DNA of 64,000 bases from positions 35,859,608 through 35,923,607 of the forward strand of contig NC_063452.1 of NCBI RefSeq assembly GCF_020379485.1, given 5' to 3'. Shown here in pieces: positions 56,319 through 64,000 of the stretch; position 1 is the first letter of the stretch; every line of letters begins with the position of its first letter. Source of the stretch: Brassica napus. Lineage: Eukaryota; Streptophyta; Magnoliopsida; Brassicales; Brassicaceae. The notes under the pieces were generated by a model, which had not been told where the DNA came from, ran no database searches, and was given only the letters and a program-made list of their open reading frames with translations. Position numbers and translations under genes: made by a program.

Positions 56319-56473
56319 CATGAACTACGAATGGCTTGATCCCTCACTGAAGGGTACGTAGGCAATCCCCACTGAAGGATGCAGCTATAAATCCACATGA
56401 ACTACGAACGGCTTGATCCCCCCTTGAAGGGTACGTAGGCAATCCCCACTGATGGATACAGCCATAAATCCAA
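56319..56473 (+). repeat. 77-bp direct duplication
   Basis: Two adjacent units starting CATGAACTACGAA, containing AGGGTACGTAGGCAATCCCC and ending ATAAATCC, with a few substitutions. Confidence 0.9.
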
Positions 56474-56795
56474 ACACCTTCCATGGTCTCGTGTGTAGAT
56501 ACCCAAGGATTGACCTTGGTAGCCAGAACCCTCAACTAGAGATCAGGAGGCACCCAAGGACCGGCCCAGGTAGCCGGAACCATCGATCCTAGATCAAGAA
56601 GACCCTGCGATCGTCACCATCGATAAGCCACCGACGACATATACTGGCCCATACCCATATGGCAGTATATTAAGAGCAGGATCTTCTGGTTTATCAACTA
56701 CCAAAGAAGGAGAATACACTCAGCAACATGTCTCCTTCGTCCTATCATTCCGTAGAGCTGAGCACGGATCGCTTGTACACAAAAATACCCTAACA

Positions 56796-59700
56796 GTTTG
56801 GCGCCAAAAGGAGGGCCGTCATATACTACTTGACGACGTGATAGGTAGGAGGAACATTACGTGTATCCTCTCGAAAATATCTCAACCCCAGCCACCTGGG
56901 GGAAAGAAACAACTTCGTCTCAGTTCACCCGACTGGAAACACCTCTCCGAGGGAGGATAACACCAGGCTAACATCAGTAGCAAGATCCAATAAGGGAATT
57001 ACCTACTAGTTCCTGCTAGTCCCTGCTTGTCCCAGGCCTAAACCGCAAGTCAGACCTCTACAGTCGTTGGTTCCTGCCGGTTTCGGGTCCCAACATCAAA
57101 GACGACCTCTACAATCTTTGGTTCCTGCTCGTTCCGGGTCTTAACTATATATCAAGCCTCTAGCCCTTGGGCCCCAACGTGAGCAGTCATCACCAACATC
57201 AATATCAGTGGGTAGTCAACTTGCAGCAACATAGCAAGCCCTAGACGCCATCAATGCTTCCAGACAGGAGGAGTCAGAAGAAGAGCCCCTGGAAATACTG
57301 CTGGCATACCAGGCAATAACTAAGAGGTAAGTGGAGAACCACCTTTCTCTTTCGGCTCTAGAATCTAAGTGGTAGTGGAATCCTAGATAAGCCTGATAGC
57401 TAGGTGGATATAACGCCTTTAAGTACTCGTCGAATTCCATTAGAGTAGTTACGCGAAGAAACCATGCCTAAGTGCCGAGAACACTGCTGCTCTACCTCCC
57501 GCAAAGGAGCCAGGGAAAATGCTAATACTACATCAAGGAGTGCTGCTCTGCATACCCTCTACTCATTTGGAGCAAATGGGAGTAAATGAAGCCGGAGAAG
57601 ACATGTTCCCACTACTATTCATCCAAAAGGAAAAGCCAAACCTCTGGGTTCCGGGTACAAGCTTCCAGGTTCTGGATCCCAGCTTCCAGGTTCCGGATCC
57701 AAGGTTCCGGCCACCTCACTACCGCTTTTCCTGGCCATGTACCCTGATATACCTCTGAGGAAGACACGACCACGAGGAAAGCAGGGGAAGATGCTCTAAG
57801 CGTTAACCCACGGGGCTACACCCATTAACATGCCCGTGGCAAAGGAGATTCAAGACGAGGCGACGAGTCATCGAATGATGTCCAGAAACCGTTGAGAGTG
57901 GCTCACCCAAGGGGAAACAGACAGCAGCCTGGACGTTAAAAGGCATCGTGAAACACTGAGAGTGGCTCACCCAAGCGGGGGCAGAGAGCAGCTAGAACGA
58001 GTCATCGAATGACGCCTGCGAAGAAGGAAATCCAAGGAATATGAGAAAATCAATATTCGTGGATGATCAATCATCTCCTGAATACGCGATAGAATACACC
58101 AACCCCTGCTATCCAAACAACCGATTTGGACTCCAAACCCAGGTCAATCCCTGCCTATGGACCAATCTGGGTCCAAAATCACATGAGACCACGTCAACCC
58201 ATACTCTCCAAGCCCAGGGACGGAGAAGTACTGTTGCTTTACCTGAAAGAACATAAGCACACAGGGAGTGCCGTCCTGGTGCAAAGAACAAAATTATTGC
58301 TCCATACGCCAGAGGTACAAAGGTCATTGGTGAGGAAGACAGAGGAGCTCGCCAACATCTGGGAACCTCCATGTTTCAGAAGGGTCTAACCCAAAACCTT
58401 CGGGTTCCAAGAGAACCAGTTCCACAAACTCCGGGTTTCTAGGGGACGAAGCCCACAAACCTCCATGTTTCAGGAGGATAAACTCTAGAACCTCCCGGCC
58501 TCAGGAGGATATCTCCGTAGATTTTGAGAAGATACATCCAACATGACAAAATGGAGAGACTGGAGACCAGCTAAGAGCACCAAAAACTGCAGGACCACAC
58601 GTCTCACAAAGGTTCTATTACCACGAAACTGTCCTATAGATCTTAAAGGTATTACGAACGGCTCCATGGAAACAACAGGCGCAATCTCGACAACAGCCCA
58701 CATCCAATCGACATCGAGAGTGGTCCATCTCCGGAGGACAGAGTGCGATGTCGTACTAAGTCAATAAAGACTCTGGGTTCGAGACAGAAAAACAAAGATT
58801 CACCTCCGATTGTAATATCTATAGATCCTCCCGTGTCAGAGCACTAATTCCTCGAAACCTCCAGGGTCCCAAGGATAAATCTACAGGTCCAACAGGATCA
58901 GAACATGAAGCCCTTGAGAGCCTTAGATTCCAACGAAGAATCATCAGGGACTACAGCTTCCTACATGATGTATGTCGATACCTCAGGGTAGTACGACGAA
59001 GAATCGGCCCTCACAGCTCAACAAAGGGTCTCGTTCCTCCCTAAGAAGGAATGAGAAAAATCGCGGTCTTCACTCGACTACTACCTAGTACAGAACTTCT
59101 CCATCCTATAGTTAGGGCGTATGTTCTTCAGAAGATCATTCTCCAGCCGATATCCAATCATGGGGGCACATAAGCAAGAAGTAAGTCGATAATTTGTTTC
59201 CTTGCCCCGGTCATGTGCCATTCGGATCCAGGAAATATGTGGCTATGCGCCAGCGAGGTCCTGTGCCAGGAAGACAGATCTCGCTTATTACTGCAATCCG
59301 AATCCAAGATCAAGAATTCCTAATTCCGAGTGGGGCAACATATCACCTACAACAGATTTCAACTGATTCAAGTGATCTTCACCAGCCAAACCTACGATTC
59401 TTGCCATCCATTGACATGCAAGGCCCTGATCCTAAATCTCCCTAGGTCAATCGACCTAAACAAGCCATAAGCCTGGGAATGTCCATTGGACCCCTGTCTA
59501 TCTCGGGGAAATCGACTCTACTCCAGGTTCAAACACAGCCCATGCCTAAAAAGAACCCAGAAAAGGAGACTTCAGAGGGACGTCATGTTCACACCAAGCC
59601 CAAAGGACCTTCCACCGACAAGCCGGTGTTGATGCCCACTGAAGCATCGAGCGTTTCTCCATCAGGTCTCGCGCCAACCAGAGAGAACTACTTCAGACCA

Positions 59701-59930
59701 CGAGCCCCCTTAAACCAAGAAACATATACTAGACACAGGTCTGTCAGGGGGAAATTTGTTCTCCTCCAGGTCCGAACACGGTACAGACCTAAGAAGAACC
59801 TGGGAAAGAAGGATTACTGGAGCGATGTCCTGTCCAGGGGAAGCCTGCTGAGAATGAGCAACTCCGGTTAACTTGAGTGCACAGGTTATTCCCTGAGTTC
59901 GAGGACGAAATCAAGAAATAAGGGGCAAAC
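56796..59930 (+). other. E8 interior, no intact gene
   Basis: No intact ORF and few motifs. Seen: a pair of about 66-base diverged repeats near 57055-57180 (GGTTCCTGC...GGGTC), paired GAGAGTGGCTCACCCAAG at about 57895 and 57955, an RNase H relic (58165-58270), CTCC/GGTTTC-rich repeats at 58370-58500 and an E7-like 3' UTR (59800-59930). The 130-codon frame 59479-59871 has no recognisable domain. Confidence 0.6.
58165..58270 (+). pseudogene. E8 RNase H relic
   Basis: About 30 codons reading PILSKPRDGEVLLLYLKEHK then TGSAVLVQR, matching by eye the Tat-type RNase H start of E3 (PPVLAKPVEGEPLFLYIAVS, SGVLIREE). The flanks are not alignable. Weak but specific. Confidence 0.5.
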
Positions 59931-60071
59931 TGGGTGGGAAAAATAATCCAGGCCTCGGGCAGGACACCGGCCTCCAGGTTCCTGTAGAGGGAAGCTCCGG
60001 CTCCGACCCCTGCATCCATCCCTGCCTCCAGATCAGTAAAAGGGATTACTAGATCCCATGATCTTGCGCAT
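59931..60071 (+). repeat. E8 3' LTR, truncated by E5
   Basis: Starts TGGGTGGGAAAAATAATCC after the polypurine tract, similar to the E8 5' LTR start, and runs to the E5 LTR. Whether E5 inserted into it cannot be tested because the right flank is outside the window. Confidence 0.6.
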
Positions 60072-60880
60072 TGATAGACTATGGATTTGACCCATTTTCA
60101 TCCATAGTTTATAGGTGTTTTTACTAATAATTATATTATTATAGAGTCTATTTATTATATTTATAAGATCAGGAATGTTTTGGAGATAAATGATGATTTT
60201 GGAGCATTTTGGAGATATTTGGAGCAAGCACCTGAGATGACCATCGAGATCGACTATCAGTAAATATTGGAGAGCTAGAATCGATCGATACAGAAGACAC
60301 GGTGTCGATCGATAGCAAAGCGCGCAGGAAGCCTGTTTGGTCACAGCCGACTTGAAGCCCAAAATTTCACTATTTTATAAGATTGCCCCTGACGAGTTTT
60401 TAGCCTAATTATATAAGCTTTGCCGCCATGTTAGAGGCAAAGAGTGCTTTTCTTTGTGTTTCATTGTTTTACTGATATATAGGAGAAAAGATCCAAAATT
60501 ATAATTTGTGATTGGAACTCCATTGATATCTATTTTATTATTCTATGACGTTTTTATACTTAACTGCTGTTATGAATTGCTTAGCCATGTCTGAGTAGTT
60601 CTCTTGCTAGATTTTAGGGTTTAAATAGGTTAGGAGGGATTAGCCCCAACTATAGATTGCTGAGTTGTGATAATCATCTTTAGGATTGTTCATTAATGCA
60701 TGTTTATAGATTAGCTACCTAGAACCTGCCCTTGAATTGATTGAATAAAGCCATAGCTTAATTCTCATCCTGAAAACATTTTAGTAGAGCTATGTTTCTT
60801 GCTATGAGCAAGGCGAGAGCTGATCTAGTGAGCTTAGTAAGAATTCATTCAACCTGCGCATAAAGCTTGACTAGAGCGCG

Positions 60881-60960
60881 TCGATCGATATCACACTTGA
60901 ATAATCGATCGACGGTGCAAAAGGTGTATCGATCGATACGCCCATTGGAATATCGATCGA
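60881..60960. repeat. 24-bp phased array, E5 LTR
   Basis: Four perfect TCGATCGA. Against the E1 5' LTR group (2005-2084) my hand alignment finds 0 of 32 palindrome bases changed and about 12 of 48 spacer bases changed. Confidence 0.95.
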
Positions 60961-61083
60961 AACTTTTTATAGATCAATATAATGAGAGTTGAGATCATAG
61001 ATCTAGTTAATAGTCAACAAGTCAATGCCCGCAAGACCGAAAGACTTGTTGATCAAATAGTTGAGCTTTACATTATCATGCAT

Positions 61084-61101
61084 GCAACTCATTAGGCATC
61101 T
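61084..61101. repeat. LINE target site duplication, left
   Basis: GCAACTCATTAGGCATCT, repeated exactly at 61565-61582, flanks the LINE fragment. Its length is typical of target-primed reverse transcription. The undisrupted LTR sequence is seen at 52696-52713 in E1. Confidence 0.95.
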
Positions 61102-61564
61102 TTTTTTTTTTTTTTTTTTTACAACAAAAGGCTATAACGAAACTAAGTAGATTCCTGATCCAAGAGCCACCTTGGAGGAATCGAATCAACATAAACCATA
61201 GCAGCAGGCTGATTTCTAGCACCTCATGCCAGCTTGTCCGCCAATGTATTTTGTGCCCTCGGAATATGCTGAATAGTGAAGGGATGAAAAAATTCCTTAC
61301 ATCGTAGAAACTCTTCCATGTGTGTAGTGAACGCTGGCCATTCTGTTGGTGCAGACACCATCTTCACCAGTTGAGAGCAGTCAGTTGCAAACACCACTTC
61401 TGAGATTCGTAGGGTGTTCATGCACTCCATCGCCCATATCAAAGCTTCACATTCTGCATGTAAAGGTGATAGACTTTTGCGAATAGACATGGCACCCATC
61501 ATAGTATCAGTAGATCCACCTGCTTCATAAAACCATCCTTGTCCTGTAGTCATCAGTAGACATG
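61102..61564 (-). mobile_element. LINE 3' end (5'-truncated insertion) with RNase H domain
   Basis: Begins on the plus strand with a T run (about 20 bases), the poly(A) tail of a minus-strand insertion. Coding on the minus strand: GWFYEAGGSTDTMMGAMS, SPLHAECEALIWAMECM (Glu), VVFATDCSQLVKMV (Asp) and IPRAQNTLADKLA, the C-terminal RNase H (RVT_3 type) of plant L1-like elements. The first catalytic Asp is not in the preserved part. A stop (TGA, probably from CGA) follows ADKLA, after which the usual tail (PPRWLLDQES) is still readable. Flanked by 18-bp direct repeats. Confidence 0.88.
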
Positions 61565-61869
61565 GCAACTCATTAGGCATCTATAGGATTATAATTCCAA
61601 CTTTCCTGAATAAAAACCCTAAGTCTAGCTATTTCCATTTTAAGCACCAAAACCCCAAAAACCTGCTATTGAACAAACACTTGTTCAAGATAAAACTGAA
61701 ATTCATTTTTAAAACTCTTAAAACATCTTTGCTTAACAAATCATATTAGAATCCCTAGGTTCCCTAGGTTCCCTAGCTCCCTGTGAATTCGATCCCTAAG
61801 TACTACAACTCGACCTCTTATGTGAGAGAGTATAAATCACTCCTTAGGGTAATTTGAGTTGTATCAAAT

Positions 61870-61887
61870 TTGGCGCCGTTGCCGAGG
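61870..61887 (+). other. E5 primer binding site (tRNA-Asp type)
   Basis: TGGCGCCGTTGCCGAGGA, three bases after the LTR, one mismatch to the E2 site. Confidence 0.88.
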
Positions 61888-61959
61888 AGCTTTGATCGCC
61901 TATTTTCGAATTTTTGTTAAGTATTCTGACAGAAAAATTTTTCTTGGATTTTCAGGTAC

Positions 61960-62844
61960 ATGCCCAGCAGTACCAGAAGCAACAAGGAATCCCAACTGAT
62001 ATTCTCACCAGATCCTGCAAGTTTGGAACGCACGATCTGTAAGGAAGCGCGCTACCTATCGACCGACAACAATACTTCTGTGTCGCTCGATTCTGCTCAA
62101 CCACCGTCGACCAAGACACCAGTTCCGTCGACCGATTCTCGCTCACCCCTGTCGATCGACAACACAAACCTTCTGTCGACCGATACCCTTCACCCGACAT
62201 CGATCGACATTCCATCTCGGACATCGATCGATACTGAACCGCGAGACATGGTTGCACCTTTGATACTTGTTCGGGACAACAATGGAGACCTACATGACCA
62301 GGAGGGTCATCTGCGTAATGCAGCAGGTCAGAGAATACATGCTCAGGGGGCTGCAATCCCTGAGCCTGATGCTACTACTACAGGTACTACCTTACCTGTA
62401 GATGAGGCTGCGCAACCCAGGATGCTGGCTGACTACAACCGTCCAGATCGCTACTACACCAATAGATCAGCCATCCTTCCTCCCACCATTGAGAGGGATT
62501 TTAAGTTGAAAGCGCAGTACTACACACTTGTGGGACAGCTACCCTACCATGGACTATCCCACGAGCATCCTATGGACCATCTGGAGAGGTTCGAGGATCT
62601 GATTTCAGCTATTAGAGTCCAGGGTGTCTCTGAGGACTACCTATTTTGTAAGCTTTTCAGATATTCACTTGCTGGAGAAGCTTTGTATTGGCTCAAGCAG
62701 TTGCAACCAGGATCTCTTAAATCCTGGAGCGACATCAAGAATGCATTCTTATGCAATTTTTTTGATGAGGCGCGTGCTGAAGACTTGAGTAGCAAGATTG
62801 CTACATTCACTCAGGAGCCTGCAAAATCATTCAGAGGCTCTTGA
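61960..62844 (+). pseudogene. E5 gag, N-terminal part
   Basis: Open for 294 codons from ATG 61960 (MPSSTRSNKES), the best-preserved N-terminus of the family. Residues 30-90 hold SID/STD/SLD octapeptide units over 62059-62231, then LILVRDNNGDLHDQEGHLRN (the same RD..G...G motif as in ORF2), ADYNRPDRYYTNRSAI, the Gag domain (HPMDHLERFEDLISAIRV, FRYSLAGEALYWLKQL, WSDIKNAFLCNFFDEARAED) and the stop after SFRGS. About 650 bases of the middle of gag are missing just downstream (near 62866-62890). Confidence 0.88.
62059..62231. repeat. 24-bp phased array, E5 gag N-terminus
   Basis: Starts at 62059, 62083, 62107, 62128, 62152, 62176, 62200 and 62224; steps 24 except one 21, at the same place as in E1. 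Confidence 0.94.
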
Positions 62845-64000
62845 ATCAGATTCAAGTCCTACCAGAGAGATTGTCCAATCAGATACAGGTGGTGCAGACA
62901 GGAGAAGCTATTAGGACCCATGAAGCTTCAACAAGAGGAGTAGGGGATGATGTGATGAATCACCACGTGAATGCCATTATTGAGGATGACTTTTGGAAAG
63001 TGGTGAAGGAAGAGAAGATGCAAGAAGGCGACTTCGAGGTAGAAAGTTTGATGAGTTTCGGCGGGTCACATTGGTGTCGATCGACACCAGCCACCGAGCA
63101 TCGATCCACATACACCAACTCAAATCGAATGACAGGAGTACCATAGCATCAATCGATAACGCCTGCACAGTCAACCGCGTCTTGCAATGCCGTGAAGACT
63201 CTAACTCACGAGGAGTTCGCAGCAAAACACCCACATCCACCCAGCCCTAACAAAGTCCAAATCGATCGACATGCCAACAGCAACGCCGATCGACACTCAA
63301 AAGCCAATATCGATCGACTGCCATCACCGTCTATCGATCGACGAGCCCCTATCACCTACCGAATGCAGATGCCGAAGATAGATGTGGCAGAACTTAACGC
63401 ACTGAGGCCCAAACCTAATCCTTCAGAACAACCACCGGAGCCTGTCAGGACACCTTCAGATGATGGAGATGATCCTATGGAAGAGGATAGGGTGTCTACT
63501 GGAAGAGCCCTAAGGAGAAGAAAGGAAAAAGTGGTGAAACATCTGAAGAGGGGGGCTAATGAAAAGGAAAAGGAAAATTTACAAAAGAGAGTCTTCAGGA
63601 TTCCTCTACATAAGCCATTCGAAGAAGCTTATTACAGCCACAGATTGTGGATGTTCTTCAGAGAAACCAGAGAGAAAGAAGAAGACATTAGGAGAATGTT
63701 CTGTGAAGCTAGAGAAAAGATGAGGAAAATGATTACATTGAAGAAGAAGAGTGATCCAGGGCAATACCATGCACTGTGCAGGGTATTGAATTCCCACATG
63801 CCTTGTGAGACACAGGAGCATCAGTCAGCATCCTACCTAGGGTTATGGCAGACCATCTGGGTCTGCAGGTGGAGCCTTCACAGGAATTGTTCACTTTTGT
63901 GGATTTTTCCCAGAAGAACTCAGGAGGAATTGTGAGAGACCTAGAGGTGCAGATTGGTAATGCCCTAGTTCCAGTTGATTTCCATGTCTTGGATATCAAG
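62845..64000 (+). pseudogene. E5 gag C-terminal part and protease
   Basis: After the deletion: VVQTGEAIRTHEASTRGVGD, NHHVNAIIEDDFWKVVKEEK, an array in the RST frame (63077, 63101, 63125, 63149), a frameshift to 63192-63935 with a second array (63262, 63286, 63310, 63334) in the SID frame, the basic/acidic segment RRRKEKVVKHLKRGANEKEK and FEEAYYSHRLWMFFRETREK, then the protease start. A 2-base change at the protease motif (about 63808) shifts its frame. The sequence runs out of the window inside the protease. Confidence 0.85.
63077..63341. repeat. 24-bp phased arrays, E5 gag-protease linker
   Basis: First group 63077, 63101 (TCGATCCA), 63125 (TCGAATGA), 63149 (TCAATCGA). Second group 63262, 63286 (CCGATCGA), 63310, 63334. 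All steps are 24; degenerate members keep position. Confidence 0.93.

Larger units (their letters stand above)
55311..56795 (+). repeat. E8 5' LTR with three minisatellites
   Basis: About 1485 bp, TGTTGGGGAAAAATATT to ACCCTAACA. It contains a 20-bp GC-rich array (55381-55490), a 49-bp repeat (about 56078-56235) and a 77-bp direct duplication (about 56319-56473). It is three times longer than the E7 LTR, mostly because of these tracts. Confidence 0.75.
55311..60071 (+). mobile_element. E8: decayed Ty3/gypsy element, E7-related ends
   Basis: 5' LTR 55311-56795, primer-site-like GTTTGGCGCCAAAAGGAGGG, a 3.1-kb interior without intact ORF, polypurine AATAAGGGGCAAAC (59917-59930), and the first about 140 bases of a 3' LTR, cut by E5 at 60072. 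The 3' UTR resembles that of E7. A faint RNase H relic supports a Tat-like gypsy origin. Confidence 0.72.
60072..61866 (+). repeat. E5 5' LTR (interrupted by LINE fragment)
   Basis: TGATAGACTATGG to GTATCA; about 1.3 kb without the insertion. TATA box at 60410-60417. 24-bp groups at 60257 (TCAGTAAA, decayed), 60281, 60305 and at 60881, 60905, 60929, 60953 (all perfect). Confidence 0.92.
60072..64000 (+). mobile_element. E5: E1-family element, 5' part
   Basis: LTR, primer site, gag and protease of an element of the E0/E1 family, running off the right edge. Less decayed than E0/E1 in its gag N-terminus but with an internal gag deletion. Its LTR contains a LINE 3' fragment. Confidence 0.88.

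Noticed and set aside
59479..59871. 130-codon frame as an E8 protein
   Set aside because: No domain recognised, and its last third coincides with the 3' UTR shared with E7. Likely chance opening.
1..64000. CRISPR-like array (constant short palindrome, variable spacer)
   Set aside because: The 8-bp unit is too short, the context is plant retrotransposons with LTRs and pol genes, and arrays lie within reading frames. The resemblance is only formal.
1..64000. Centromeric satellite arrays
   Set aside because: No 170-180-bp tandem monomers were seen; all long similarities are between retrotransposon parts.

Overview
The window is plant heterochromatin made almost entirely of LTR retrotransposons inserted into one another. 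No host gene, rRNA, tRNA or CRISPR array is supported. The elements are Athila-like Ty3/gypsy (tRNA-Asp-type primer sites, ATHILA ORF-1), Tat-like Ty3/gypsy (second RNase H, antisense extra ORF), an iMet-primed chromovirus-like gypsy element, a Ty1/copia fragment and a LINE 3' end. With the dense TCGATCGA motifs this suggests a Brassicaceae pericentromere; the species is not determinable by eye. Nearly all ORFs carry stops or frameshifts, so coding entries are pseudogenes. Element names E0-E9 are mine.

Layout. E0 (+), an Athila-related element without pol, occupies 1-1177 and 52939-54332. E1 (+), same family, is inserted in the E0 protease (1178-52938, TSD GCACA). E2 (-), an autonomous Athila-type element, is inserted in the E1 protease (right end 47988, TSD AGAGC). 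E3 (+), Tat-like, is inserted in the ATHILA ORF-1 of E2 (33759-38445). The left half of this nest (E1 gag, E2 3' LTR and 3' region, ORF-1 C-terminus, E3 5' LTR) is present twice: copy A at 2756-11418 and copy B at 26361-34770. Between the copies lies about 15 kb of unrelated elements: E6 (+, E1 family) with E7 (Tat-like, 12608-20124, TSD CTTAT) inside it, then E4 (-), a permuted gypsy element (about 21426-26360). Right of E0 are E9 (an LTR relic), E8 (a decayed gypsy element with minisatellite-rich LTR, 55311-60071) and E5 (+, E1 family, 60072 to the window end), whose LTR holds a LINE 3' fragment with an 18-bp TSD.

Most unusual signal: the palindrome TCGATCGA recurs at an exact 24-bp step (8-bp palindrome plus 16-bp variable spacer) throughout the E0/E1/E2/E5/E6 family. 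It occurs in both LTR regions, gag N-terminus, gag-protease linker, RNase H-integrase linker, second ORF and 3' UTR, in coding and non-coding DNA, in two reading frames and in elements of either orientation. Second, E0/E1/E6 (and probably E5) look like a non-autonomous family (gag, protease and a novel modular ORF2, no RT/RNase H/integrase) sharing LTR ends, primer site, polypurine tract and 3' repeats with E2, which could supply pol in trans.
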